NCBI GenBank assembly: GCA_964020975.1
Contig: OZ026623.1
Location: 86,996,541 to 87,060,540, forward strand
Length of the DNA stretch: 64,000 nt
Source: Hermodice carunculata
Lineage: Eukaryota; Annelida; Polychaeta; Eunicida; Amphinomidae
Reading direction: 5' to 3'
Shown: positions 12,984 to 28,327 of the stretch, piece by piece
How the letters are laid out: each line of letters begins with the position of its first letter
Position numbering within the stretch: position 1 is the stretch's first letter
Translations under genes and position numbers: made by a program
The notes under the pieces: generated by a model
What the model was told of the DNA's origin: nothing
What the model saw: only the letters and a program-made list of their open reading frames with translations
Databases searched by the model: none

Positions 12984-13885
12984 TAACTAGGAAAGACGAT
13001 TTGCTGCATAGCAAATCAATGTGTGTGTCTTCAAAGCATATTGGTATGGCAAGGTACAACTATTCCATAACACAGGAGTAGAAGTTGGAATGGCATCTCT
13101 ATCTATTATAGCTTTAAAGTTATTCAAGATTTAAAATTTCTAGTCGTGCAATTTTGCATAATTTGAATTGCTACAACTTTTTTTTAATTCATCAGGTGCG
13201 TAATGGTCAACAACCCCCTAGTAGAAGTTGGAATGACATTTCTATCTATTATAGTGTTGAAGATTTTCAAGATTGAAAATTTCGAACACTGCTAATTAGC
13301 ATAATTTGAATTGCTACTTTTGTTTTAGATTCATTACAAGTGCAATGGTCAACAACCCCCTAGTAGAAGTTGGAATGACATCTCTATCTATAATAGTTTT
13401 GAAGATATTCAAGTTTTAAAATTTCAAATGCTGCTAATTAGCATAATTTAAATTGTTACAACTTTTGCTTTAGATTCATTAGATGTGCAATGGTCAATAA
13501 CCCCCTAGTAGAAGTTGAAATGGCATCTGTGTATAATAGTTTTGAAGATATTCAAGTTTTAAAAATTCAAATGCTGCTAATTAGCATAATTTAAATTGCT
13601 ACAACTTTTGTTTTAAATCCATAGATGCGCAATGGTCAAGAACCCCCCAGCAGAAGTTGAAACGACATCTCTATTTATTATACTTTTGAAGATATTCAAT
13701 ATTTAAAATTTCAAATGCCCTAATTTGCATAATTTTAAAGATCTTCATTCATCTGAATAAAACAGTCAAAGTCCTTATATGGAGGTACAATCATGCCAAG
13801 TTTGGAGTTTCTATGTACAATAGTGTTTGAGAAAAGTGTCGGACAAATTTGCTGGTAAAGAAGAAAGAAAGAAAGAATTAATTTC
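12984..13885 (-). mobile_element. Helentron-like element, best tandem core
   Basis: On the minus strand: a pyrimidine-rich 5' end (complement of AGAAAGAAAGAAAG at 13,860-13,880) with CAAATTTGTCCGAC, the core, then the hairpin (plus strand GATTTGCTGCATAGCAAATC) and terminal CTAG. The core unit start GTAGAAGTTG occurs at 13,078, 13,221, 13,363 and 13,507, and as CAGAAGTTG at about 13,650, giving 142-144-bp spacing over five units. Unit-to-unit identity is high by eye. No coding capacity. Confidence 0.78.
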
Positions 13886-13997
13886 AGGAAAAACAGAAAA
13901 GTGTGTGTTGACACACACACTTTAATAACAAACAAAACAGAACAAAATGACAACACCATCCCGCTTGGGAGACGGATACATAAACAATACGTTTGAA

Positions 13998-14066
13998 TGA
14001 ATGAATGAATGAATGAATGAATGAATGAATGAATGAATGAATGAATGAATGAATCAATGAATGAAA
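13998..14066. repeat. (GAAT)n microsatellite at a LINE-like tail
   Basis: Tetranucleotide tract with one interruption. On the minus strand it directly follows GTTAATAAAGTTTCATTCATT, i.e. a polyadenylation-like AATAAAG and then the repeat. Confidence 0.95.
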
Positions 14067-14220
14067 CTTTATTAACTGCACCACACAAATACAACTGTAG
14101 TAATTTGTTAATACAAATAAATATGAATGTGAAATCTTTCGATAGAACAATAACACTTTTCTCGAGAAGTGTATTCCCTCTATGGAACTTATACCCGATC
14201 ACTTTGAAGGTTTTATTTTG
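14067..14220 (-). mobile_element. LINE-like 3' end fragment
   Basis: Minus-strand sequence ending in GTGTGGTGCAGTTAATAAAG before the ATTC repeats. Simple-repeat 3' tails instead of poly(A) are a known property of CR1/L2-clade LINEs. Only the 3' untranslated part would be present, with no RT motif, so the call is tentative. Confidence 0.4.
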
Positions 14221-14349
14221 AAATCATAAACAACCAAATACCAACAGAATAGGTAACCTGGTTATAATTCCTGTTCTCAATGGTATCGTGGCAAATTACA
14301 CAAACTAGCATGATCTTCCATTCGTGTAAAAGACCAAGAGAAACCCAAG

Positions 14350-14515
14350 TTACAGCAGTTTAACTCGGAACGGCCTGGGTTATGTTTGCCTGACTCGGGA
14401 GAAATCAATTTATGTTAACTTTAGCCTAAGTCGGAACAGCCCGATTTATGCTGGCTTAACCTTGGATAGTCCGATTTATGCTGGTCTTACTCGGATAGTC
14501 ACATTATTGTTTTCT
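14350..14515. repeat. Degenerate minisatellite, unit about 35 bp
   Basis: Four to five units of the type ACTCGGAACAGCCCGATTTA plus TGCTGGCTTA can be aligned. The last three units are the best preserved, while the first two share only the ACTCGG start and part of the tail. Confidence 0.6.
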
Positions 14516-14520
14516 GGCAT

Positions 14521-14690
14521 CTAGTTTTCTTTCTTTTTTCTTTTTCTTTTTTTTTTTTTTTTTTTCTTTTTTATTTCACTTACTTTTTGGGGGGGTGTTT
14601 TTTGGGGGGTTGCTTTTTTGTTGTTGTTTTGTTTTACTTTGGATTTTTTTTGGGGAGGGTATATTTTACAAAAAAAAAAAAAAAAAAGCA
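14521..14690. repeat. Low-complexity T/G-rich and poly-A block
   Basis: Poly-T with scattered C, then G/T-rich sequence, then a poly-A run of about 18. The open frames here are low-complexity artefacts. Confidence 0.85.
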
Positions 14691-17013
<2,323 letters not shown>

Positions 17014-19400
17014 GCAAAAACGAAAAAAAGTTCATAAGGGGTTCACCCCGTTGTCTCCTCATGCCCGGGCCAAGCTCTTCAAAATACGCCTCCGTGTAAT
17101 AGTTAAATAGATTATGATTGAGCTGGATTTTTTTCTACGATGGCAGATTAGGATTCAGCTATTTTGTACAATCGCAGGTAACGGCTGATCTGTTTTTTAC
17201 GATCACGATGTATCCATTTCAAACGAAGCCGCGGGTTACGTCAGGGCTCCGTCACATGCTGTGTACTCCCGAGTGAAAAAAAATAGTGTACCCGAAAAAA
17301 GTGAACACTTCAGCATGGCTTTTCATGCATCCCCACCAGCAAAATGTTAAAAATAAACCGTCCTCTTACGAGAATCGGGTACATCAGGACTAGAGGGTTC
17401 CTGTATCCGTCCTGTAGAGGGCACTTCAGCCAGGAGGGTTGGACTTGTGTATTCCAATCACTTTCTATTACAATATGCGACTTTATGACTTAGAAACCAT
17501 TACCTGTATACAAAAACACAATTTTTATGGTAAATATAAATGTATAACTTTTATGATCCTGAAAATTTTGTTTCATTGGCTTCAAAAGTGACCAGTTTGC
17601 TTATAGTTATTGTACAATGCAATCCAATGGGAGTGTAGAGATCTACGCTGCAAGAATTTTGCGTCTTGGGTTGTGTATTCAGCTGCATACATATGAAATT
17701 GCAAATTGTGACTATGAAGTCTCAGAAGTAAAATCAGTAACAACGAAGTCAAGTAAATAGTGTTCTGTTAATGAATTGATTTAACAAAGAAGGTGTTGTA
17801 TATCGTTGCACTGGATAATCCTTACCCGCGAAGTATACTTTCACGACAATATTCACCGGCGCTCTCAAATGGTATGTTACGGATGATTCCGCAGGGGCAT
17901 ACCTTGATTTTACAACAGATCGTAACGAAGAATTTCGATGCTTTATAGACTTTTTCTGCATTTCATATTTACACTATTTAAGAACAATTTAAAGCATCCA
18001 CCAGCGATGGTCTGCAAGAGTATACAATATGCCTTAAAAGCATAGTCATAGGAACTTTCTTTCTTTGTAGAATTAACGGTAAGTTATTGTAACTTGTCAC
18101 CAAGTTATTATAATTTAGCCAACCAATTGCTGTATTTTTATAGTCAAACTTTAGAGTTGCAAAATTGTGTAGGCCACACTTAACAGTAAATTTCCAGCAA
18201 CAGAACGGGCCAATAAATATATCTAATTTGTGCAACTATTTTTAGTGTAAACGCTACTGAGTGACGTTACTCTCTGTTGGGGGAGGTACCAGCTGTCTCT
18301 ACTGTACACAATTCCCGTGGGCCGTGAAAATACATGTTTCTTCTTGAATGACGATGATTCCTATCGCCAGGCTATCAGAGCCCGGCTCAATGCATGCATG
18401 CACAGGAAAATGATCGGTCGTTAATTAATAAAAACGGTGAAGCTTTGGATGTGATTTGTTCTCATATACGCCAGGCACATTTCCCTCTCTGGATGATTCG
18501 TCTGTTACGTTAGTATGTCAGATTTGGATGGATGAAGAAACTTAGTGAGGGACCGGGGTGAGGGACTTGGGCTGGCTGTAAATAGAATTAATAATGTAAT
18601 GTGTGGCGCAAACTTGTTGCTGGCTGCCTTTACTTCAAAATGTTGTCCTTTCGGCTTGCATTTCACAAACAGTTTTGTCCAAAATTTCACAACAAACCTA
18701 CAGGTACATCAGAGCTGTGCCCTAGATTAACAACTTTCTTTGGTTCCCTACCACAGTGAGTCAGCAGAAGCTGCAAACCAAGTCATATCTTGATCGACAG
18801 ATTGTAAGTTTAGGATATTTAATGTTTGAAAGCATGGAATTAGAAATAAAACTGCCTTGTTCCTGTGATTACATTCCTCTCATTGGGCAGTTAGTATTTG
18901 TTATGAACTGTACGTTTCAATTCTGAGTAAATATATTAATTTGAACATCTGCTGAGCTAAAATCTAGAGTAATAGCAATTAAGTCGTTGAAAAAAGTATT
19001 CAAAACAGACTTTAAAATATGGGTTCTACAGTAAGCATGTTGTTTGTGTACAAGGCGCTAGACCGAGAATGTTTTCACGGCAATGCGCTCAAGATCTGTC
19101 ATAATGTTTACAAAAAATATAATCATTCCTGAGAAATTAACCGACAAAATAATTGAACCACTTTTTTCTGTCTATTTACTTATTTATCCCGTGAAAGAAA
19201 CATCAATTTATTATATATTTGATATGTTGAGAGATTAAAAAAAATGGAGTTTTCATGTAGGAAAGTTGCATTTTGATATATTTGACACCTGATTATTAAT
19301 CATGGATAAAATTATTCATGATACCGCAATGTTGTTTTCATGTTTTAGTGGTTGCTTTGTTTGTTTTGTTTTAATATTAATTTTGGGTGTTGGGTTTTTT
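17014..19400. other. Intergenic DNA, no gene seen
   Basis: A+T-rich unique-looking DNA. Open frames of 60-85 codons are scattered on both strands without recognisable features. Confidence 0.5.
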
Positions 19401-19419
19401 TTCTGTTGTTTTAGTTGGT

Positions 19420-19455
19420 TTTGTTTGTTTGTTTGTTTGTTTGTTTGTTTGTTGT
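19420..19455. repeat. (TTTG)n tract
   Basis: One of many TTTG/CAAA tracts in the window, embedded in G/T-rich DNA. Confidence 0.9.
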
Positions 19456-21400
19456 TCTCATTTTTTGTTTTTGGAAGGCGGACTTTAATTGTACAAACAC
19501 CAAGTCTTTTTCAGAGATTACCTCATGATAAAAACTTTTCCATGCCAAAGAAACATTTGTTCACCTGCTTCCTCTGTTGATACGTCTTACGTTCAATTTT
19601 GATTCAGGTCGTTTTCTCACTATAGAATCAAATTTTGTAAAATTTGGAAGAAGGTGTCATTTTTACATCTGAACACCTTTCAACTTTTGACTCCACGCTT
19701 TGGGTTAAAAATAGCTGTCAAAGCGACAACATCGTCAGATCTATAACTATCTTGTGAACTCTCGGTGAAAAGTACTCAAGGGCCAGAAAAGAGGTAGAAT
19801 AGAAAATGGAATAAATATGAAATTATAGCGACAGGACATTTAGTGCGCTGCTGATCTAATCAGCTGACTGCGTGTGGTGCACCTATGCAAAGAATTCTCA
19901 CCTTAAATATGATGAAAATGTTGGTAATATATGTATGTGTGTGTACTGTACATCACAGAGAGACAAACAGACAGATAGATAGATTTCTGTGCGTCTAGAT
20001 ATGCATTTAACGTGGATAGTTTTTTTTTGTGTGTGTGTCTTGATTTACATTTTACGTGAACTGTTAGCTTCAGCAAACTCGTAACTGCCTCAGAACATTT
20101 GACCCACTTAAGGCACGGAAGACACAGATTCGCCAGGAGAAACGTCTACATATAAACAAACAAGAAGTTATCAGTTACACTTTGCCGACTAGTGTGCTTT
20201 CACATGTAGTATGTATGACTAACAAAACATATACGTGTCATACGGTAAGTATTGATAGAACAAGCCTCCCCAAATATCCAATGGAAACACCTGTAGCGGC
20301 AGCAACATTCCAACCTTGTACGCATGCGCGCAGGATTCCAGAAATGTGAGGAGTTCATGGTGATATACGATTATAGTGTTTAGAAAGCAGGTTGCCAATC
20401 CTCATTTCATCTGTGCTGAGTGTAGAAGACATTACCTGCTCGGCAGCGTTGTAAGAAAAAGTAATAATAAAGAGTTTAAAGTGCCTTACCGAAAAAAAAA
20501 AAAAAAAAAAAAAAAGGAAGACGAAGAAGAATAGCATTGAATTGTCTCGGTGGCGCAATAAGCAATCAAGACCTGGTCCGAATTGATTTGCCAGGTATAT
20601 GCCGTGATAGGATGATGCAGCGCAGCAAATCCGTCAGACAGAGAAGAATCACTCAGTCTCAAGTAGCCGGCCAACGTCAGGTCCCCTGCCGGGCCAGACT
20701 GCAGCATCCGATGAGTTGCCAATGAGTGCTGCGTATTCCATACGCACTTGGCTAATAGCGTCTCGAATCTGAGTCGAGTTTAGTCCAAACTATGCGTGTG
20801 TGGAATCTATACCGTCTCATATGAGCCCTTAAAACCCATCCATAGATTATCGCTACGGCGTGAAAGTCCTGCACGCGTTAAAATAACATTCATTAGCCGT
20901 TCTGCCAGGTCGGAAAACAACACCTGAGGGGAAAAAAAGTAAAACAATTTTTCTTTTTGAAGAGCAGCTGATCTAAGTAGCCATGTATGTTTACATGTTT
21001 TCCTTGGCTTTTGATCTTCTAAATTGGTTTTCGCACCGTACTCAATGCCTCCAAAATACGGACTCTGCCCCAAAAGCAAGATCTACCCAAGGAAGCAGTG
21101 TCTAGAGAATATTACAGACTTTCTTAATGCAGACGGGAATAGACGCTATCATGTCTTGACAGCTTCTGCCGCTGGTGATGACACCGCGTACGCTACAGAT
21201 CGCAACACCCCGTGAAAAATAGTAAACAAACTGGCAATCTTTGCCTGTCATGATAACCTGTAACCATGGTCTTCTGGTCGGGCTTCTTTACCAAGGATTA
21301 TCCGTCCGGGCAGTGCGCTGATCGAGTTCTGCGGCAAATACTAGTAGCCGAATGATCTTAAACCAAACACGACTATCAAAAAGCGTTTTTAGCGCACGGC
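19456..21400. other. Intergenic DNA with GC-richer patch
   Basis: No gene is identified. A poly-A run lies at about 20,491-20,514. The segment 20,520-20,830 is richer in G+C and CpG than its neighbours and has long overlapping frames on both strands, but the frames carry no motif that I recognise. Confidence 0.45.
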
Positions 21401-21414
21401 ATTCACAGAACGTT

Positions 21415-21905
21415 TTTGAACTGAGGTGTTGCTTTCCACCTTTGTCACGTGATAATCGATCATAGAATGACCTGGTCTGAGACACAACATACCACTTTTG
21501 TCACATAAAAAATGATCTGGACCGAGAGGCAACTCACTACTTCTGTTACATAATAAATGATCTTCATTGAGTCGCAACTAACCACTTATGTCACAGGACA
21601 AATGATCTTCACTAAGACGTAACTCACTACTTCTGTCACATGACAAATGATATTCACTGAGACGCAACTCACGACTTCTGTCACATGACAAATGATCTTA
21701 CTTGATACGCAACTCACCACTCCTGTCACATGGCAAATAATCTGGTCAAAGACATGCACAGCACACGACTTCTCTTACATTACAAATAAACTGATCTGAG
21801 ACACAACTCGGCTCTCTCGGCAGATGTCAAGTGATCTGGTCTGAGACGCAGCTCTGCTCTTTTGCCGGGGACAAATTGGCAAATCATCTGGTCTCAAACG
21901 ACTTA
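21415..21905. repeat. Minisatellite, 45-bp period
   Basis: About ten units of the type ATGATCTTCACTGAGACGCA plus ACTCACTACTTCTGTCACAT plus GACAA. ATGATNT landmarks near 21,511, 21,557, 21,602, 21,648 and 21,693 give 45-46-bp steps. Outer units are more diverged. Most units carry TCACATGA or TCACGTGA, an E-box-like palindrome. As 45 is divisible by three, two minus-strand frames of the unit stay open, but no start or protein family is recognisable. Confidence 0.85.
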
Positions 21906-22145
21906 TTATTTTTTCATGTGACCAAAACAAGAGCAATTCAATTTAGTTTTCTTTTAATAATATAGATGTAATTTATGCATTCTAAATCAAGCTAACCTCA
22001 GTAAGCCTGGAAATTCTTCTCATCCGATTTATCGACGCACCTGCAACGTTTTGGTCATTATTTCCAACTCCTATTGGTCTGATTTATGATGCTCTACCTT
22101 TTGCATCGTGAACGATCCTCTCACTAAAGAAATAAACTTGATTTT

Positions 22146-22280
<135 letters not shown>

Positions 22281-22786
22281 TTTGTGAACAAAATAAGTAC
22301 AATGATAAGGTTTAAGAATTTCTAAGTGTCGGTAATAAATGTGCGTAAGTGCTGAAAAATGCTAGCATGCAGCAGTTTAATGTCTAGAAGTACGTTCCTT
22401 TTCAAAAAAGAAAAAAAAAAGCACGCACCCACCCCCTACCCAAACTCATAATATTGTCTACACTGTTAACCTTTAAAACATATGGATTAAAAAAACACCT
22501 TTCTCTGGAACAAAAACAAGTGAGGCATTACATAGCACTGTTAAAACTAATGTATTAAAAACTCTTTCTAACCTTCTGTGTCTTAAAAAAGATCAAATGT
22601 CACACAAGACTTTAATATCGTCTGTTCCAGAAAAACATGACCAAGTTTTGTATTCTAAAGGCCTGCTCCTATCGCTGCCTGCCCCCGATATACAAATATG
22701 GAAACACCGAAGATTTTTTTTTTTTTTTTAATTTCCATCGAAACATGTTCATCAGGATTATAACTATCGGCCTGAATATAGTAATG

Positions 22787-22905
22787 GGTCTTCAGCGGGT
22801 AACCATCAGAACAGGTTCTGAAAACTTGGACACCGGACGTTTATCTCTGATAACGGCTCCTTGTCTAAGCCTAATATTTAATCAAGACAATCCACATGAA
22901 AAGAT
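22787..22905. repeat. Dispersed repeat with GGGTCTTCAGCGGGTAAC, copy 1
   Basis: Starts with GGGTCTTCAGCGGGTAAC and continues to ACGGCTCCTTGTCTAAGC and a TATTTAATCAAGACAA-like end. It is homologous to 47,249-47,365 over its length. It lies just upstream of a degenerate LINE. The element class is unknown. Confidence 0.7.
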
Positions 22906-22999
22906 TAAAGAAAATGAGAAAGTGAATATGTTTCTAAGGATTTTAACTCAACTGGTGCAAAATGGGAAGGTCAATTTATTGACAATTCGGAAATGAAGT

Positions 23000-24480
23000 T
23001 GATATTATGCAAGCTTAAAATTCCTGATCATAACCTAAACCCAAATGTCAATTTGAAAACTATGGAGAATACAACCACAAACACTTTCCATGGATTACAA
23101 ACGGCATACTCAGGTCCATAAAGATTCACGATAATCTCTACAAAGAGTTAACATATGCCAGTACAGATGCCGTACAATATCATACTCTCAAACATACCCG
23201 AAGGTTTATAATAAAATGTTTGGCAGAAATATTCACGAACAGAAACAAAGCTATTATCATAATCAAGCTAAAAGGTGTAAGGATGATACAAAGAAGAGAT
23301 GGGAAACCCTAAGGTCAATTCTCATTATGAATAAAAAAAAGGTCCCCTCATTCTTGAAAATTAAGAACAAAAAAGGGCCCATATTCATTTGTTTCCTCAC
23401 AACCTTTTGCATACGACCTATCACGGCTTCAAAAAGTTACATTCAACCAAGACCATTCCTCCTTGAACTTACTGACAGAAAAAGTGCTGGACTCTGGAGA
23501 AATCCCCGGAAGACTATATACCTTGACTTATGCAAGGCTTTTGACACGCTCGACCATGCTATGCCTCTGCATAATCTCGACTTCATGGAATCAGTAGTGC
23601 AGCATGGCTTTAAAGCTATCTAACTGAGAGACTCTCGTATGTTCAGTTTGATGATGCCTGCACTGAAACTTTGCCTATTGAAACAGGGATCAATCCTCGG
23701 TCCGCTTCTCGTAATAATATATTTTAATTACCTGTTTCATGCTTCTCCCAAATTTGAGTCCATTTTCAATGCGAATGATGCAACTTTGCTGAGCTTACCA
23801 TGTGCCTTTGACCATAACTATGCAGCAAATAACAAAAACATATCAAATGATATTAATCTTGAGTTTAAAAAGTGCACACGATTGGCTTGCTGCCGACATT
23901 TTATCCTGAAACATTGAAAGAAAAACAAAAACAAACAATAAAAAAATAAAACAAAAAACAAACAAACAAACGAAAAACCACACACACACACAAGTTCATA
24001 ATTTTTCATTTTCCGCGTAGCAGAATGATTTCCATTTAAATAAACCTTCAAATTGCTGATAGGCCTATTTACAGAACAAAATGACTTTGATTTGGGGTGA
24101 ATTATCTAAACTAGAATGGTCATATTTGCAAAATTCCAAACAAATTGTCAAAAATCATACGTTAGGTATATTGAAAAGACTACATCAATTTTTACCCGGC
24201 AGGGGATTATTACTTATTAATTATTCTGCAGGGGATTTGTACTTATTTACTATTCTCTCTTCTTTCCGCATATAAACAACTATTTTCTTGCCTGACATTT
24301 TTCATCAGAACGCACTTTTATGCTTCAAAAGATAGATATCCACCTGATCTGCTTCGCCAATGTTTCTTCCCACTTATTTGGAGAATTAAAGTAGAAAAAA
24401 AACTATTTTGATCATACACACAACAAACTGGCACAATATTTTATCAATATGTCTGCCGTCCAGTCCTTAGTACCTTCTTG
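23000..24480 (+). mobile_element. Degenerate CR1/L2-type LINE
   Basis: Translated pieces in several frames follow the order of a CR1/L2 LINE ORF2. A linker upstream of RT reads PWITNGILRSIKI (about 23,090). RT motif A is IYLDLCKAFDTLDH (about 23,518), motif B is QGSILGPLLVIIY (about 23,680), and the motif C region is degraded (FNANDATLL, about 23,765, where F-A-D-D is usual). Then come thumb-like remnants (ILKRLHQFLPGRGLLL, about 24,165). Several frame changes and stops make it non-functional. A (CAAA)n tract (about 23,920-23,990) interrupts it after SNDINLEFKK. The endonuclease part is not seen. Confidence 0.8.
23920..23995. repeat. (CAAA)n tract inside the LINE
   Basis: A-rich CAAA/CAAAAA tract ending in (CA)n, placed in the middle of the LINE thumb-region remnant. 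Confidence 0.85.
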
Positions 24481-24879
24481 TGACATCTGAAACCGTGCTG
24501 CTCGGCCTGATATATCTTGAAGAAACACTACCAAGGCTGTAAAGGATTTTATGTTTTCAATTTACGTCAGACAGTGCATTATAACAGAAATTTTTTTTTA
24601 TACATTTGTGTGATATTTTTTATAAATACCTTAAGATGTTTGTTCTTTCGCAGGATTCGGGAATCTACATAATTGTAGTCTTAGATGTACTATTCCCCTG
24701 TATAACTGACAAAATGTTTACACATTAGTATGATAGTTTTTGCAAGTACCTGCAGGGATGAGCATAATTGTGATAATAGATGTGTTATGTTTTCTTCTTT
24801 GTCTATAGTCGAAGCCGACTTCAGTGTTTCTACATGTACAACAAGTCCCTCAAAATTTCGATTTCGCGACCGTACCATT

Positions 24880-24884
<5 letters not shown>

Positions 24885-24915
<31 letters not shown>
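24885..24915. repeat. (AT)n microsatellite
   Basis: Short dinucleotide tract. Confidence 0.95.
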
Positions 24916-24917
<2 letters not shown>

Positions 24918-24919
24918 TT

Positions 24920-25950
24920 TTTGAAGAGACAAATTTCCCCCTTATTGAGCGCACACTAGTTCTTGGAATTTCAAACTCATATTAAATCATGTCCAGAAGA
25001 TCAAATCCATATTTCAGGATTGCGGGAAACATCAAAATGACTGAACTGATCTAACTTGCAGACAGGTAACTTGTGGCACATGTGATAGTTTTGTATGTGC
25101 ATGTCAGGTCAGCTGAGCACAGAACAATCACAGTCCTTTAGGTTTTGTTTGTTTGTTTGTTTCTTGGGGGGGTCCTTTTAGCCAAAATTTCTGAAGCTGC
25201 TTACAAAATTTCAGAGGGACACCAAAGAAATTATTTTCTTTAACACGAGTTGCAGCATTGAAATGAATTTTTATATTCGGTCGTTCTTTCATTGATTTGT
25301 TTCTTCATAAATGCACATGAAAGTGTCGAAGCTTGACTATGACTAAAGGTTTTCAGAACACCTAAGAAATTTACCGTTTGTGTAATTCTGCCTGAATCTC
25401 CATTGAACAATGTCATTTAAAAAAAAAAAAAGAAATAACATGTTATCTAAATTGTAGCTTTTTTTTTAAATCATGAACGAAGAGCCATACAACTCCACGA
25501 TGCATCCTGATAACCTTTCCCAACTGCAAACTTTCTGCGACACGATGACTGCAACTGCTGTACCATATCAAGGGATCATTGAAAAAGAAAGACTAAACAT
25601 GACTTTGAAATTAAAATTGTTAAATTTTAATGGAATACGCAATGCCCTGTTCCCATGTATCCAGGACAAAGAACAGAATGTATCACAAAGTCGGGCATTC
25701 TCTATCTTCACATCATTTTGTACAACACATTAACGTTTCGGTATGCTGAAACAAGGCACATTTTATCCCAAGTGCTGCAAAGGCTAACCACTGACATCTT
25801 TCGATTTGATTTAAACATAGTTATTTACTCTGGACGGCTTAATGGTACAACAGGTACTAGTCAAGAGGGTATCCAGCACATGAACGAATAATGCAAAATG
25901 CACAATATTGTACAACAAATAAGACATGAGGACACTAGGATTACAAGCAG
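24920..25950. other. Intergenic DNA, no gene seen
   Basis: Includes an unrecognised 86-codon open frame (25,473-25,733 +) with no domain and no splice context. Confidence 0.5.
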
Positions 25951-25952
25951 GA

Positions 25953-26442
25953 AACGAGAAAAAAAGATTTGCTTCACAGCAGATCTGTATGGGTGCCTCG
26001 ATGACAACAGATTGAAATGCTACATTTTGTCTTTGTTCAATATAATCAAAATTTTGTAAAAAAAAAACAAAAAACAAAAAAACAAAAAAAACAACTTAAT
26101 TTGTATAAATTTAAATGATAAAACTTTGGTTCTTGGTTTAGTCGATGCGCCAATATCACAAACTTATAAACTGAAGTTTTCATGACACTACTATCTACAG
26201 TAGTTTTGAAGCTATTCAAGATTATAATTTTGTGCATTTGCCAAATTTTGCGTAAATTAAAAGCCTACAACTTTGGTGCATGGTTCGTTGGATGCGGTTA
26301 TGTCACTGATGTACAAATTGAAGTTGGAATAGTACCTCTATGTTTTAGCGTTTTGACGTTACTCTAGATTTAGATTTTGTGTATTCGCCTTATTTGCAAA
26401 AACTCCTGACAAATTTGGTCGTAAAGAATAAAGAAAGATTGA
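25953..26442 (-). mobile_element. Helentron-like element, short copy
   Basis: Plus-strand AGATTTGCTTCACAGCAGATC at the left is the 3' hairpin. Two core units follow, with GTCGATGCGCC and GTTGGATGCGG landmarks about 140 bp apart. The right end has CAAATTTGGTCG plus AAAGAATAAAGAAAG, the complement of the pyrimidine-rich 5' end. A (CAAAA)n tract (26,058-26,093) interrupts the first unit. Non-coding. Confidence 0.65.
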
Positions 26443-26757
26443 TTTAAACATATTTCATTTCAACAGAAAAGGGATTGGAGAACAAGCTTAAAGCTTATAT
26501 AAACTCCTCTCCGAAAGAAAGAAGGAAAAAAAAATATTGAGAAACAAAATGGCTGGTTTTGCACCCAGACATAATAACGAAATATTCAACCATTAAATAA
26601 AGTTGAGAACCATGTACATAATTGCTAAGGATATAGCTATGGGTAAGTGGGTCAAATAAAGTGAAAACAATTTTGTGGCCCCGAAAGGAAAAACATGATT
26701 TTAGAATACAAACCTACGACTCTCCAAAATATATAAATGAGAAGTATCTAAAAGTTA

Positions 26758-27211
26758 TGTCTGGGTTCCCACCCAGACATTTTGTTTTTTCCAAAATTTC
26801 TTTCTTTCTTCTTTACGACCAAATTTGTCCGGAGTTTTGATCGTACCCTATCATTCCGAAAACCACAAAACCTACCATGGTGACTGAGCTACCAATGAAA
26901 TTGTGCATATCGTTTGGAATAGTCATAATATTTAAAATATGGAAATTAGGGACAATTAAAATTTAAAAAGCTCCATGTTTTCCAAATGATAGACACAGGA
27001 TTTCAAGCATGTGTATGTTTGTGACACCTGCCAATGTAATGGACAGCAAATGGAAGTTGTGGAATTTTAAATTATGCTAAATAGTGGCATTGAAAAATTT
27101 AAAAGTTGAATATCTCAAAAACTGTTTTAGATAGAGATGCCATTCATTTATGAGTTTGTGACAAAGCCGCATCCAATGAACCATTAACCATGAACTTGTA
27201 GCATTCTTACG
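26758..27211 (+). mobile_element. Helentron-like element, 5' part only
   Basis: Starts TGTCTGGGTTCCCACCCAGA, itself a small palindrome, followed by CTTTCTTTCTTCTTTACGAC and CAAATTTGTCCGG. Core sequence continues to about 27,211, where similarity to the other copies stops. It lies head-to-head with the copy at 25,953-26,442. Confidence 0.65.
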
Positions 27212-28309
<1,098 letters not shown>

Positions 28310-28327
28310 CCCCTCCTTCCCCTGTTT

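Noticed and set aside
12984-13085. Hairpin as a transcription terminator or riboswitch
   Set aside because: The same hairpin ends many dispersed copies next to CTAG, so it belongs to the mobile element.
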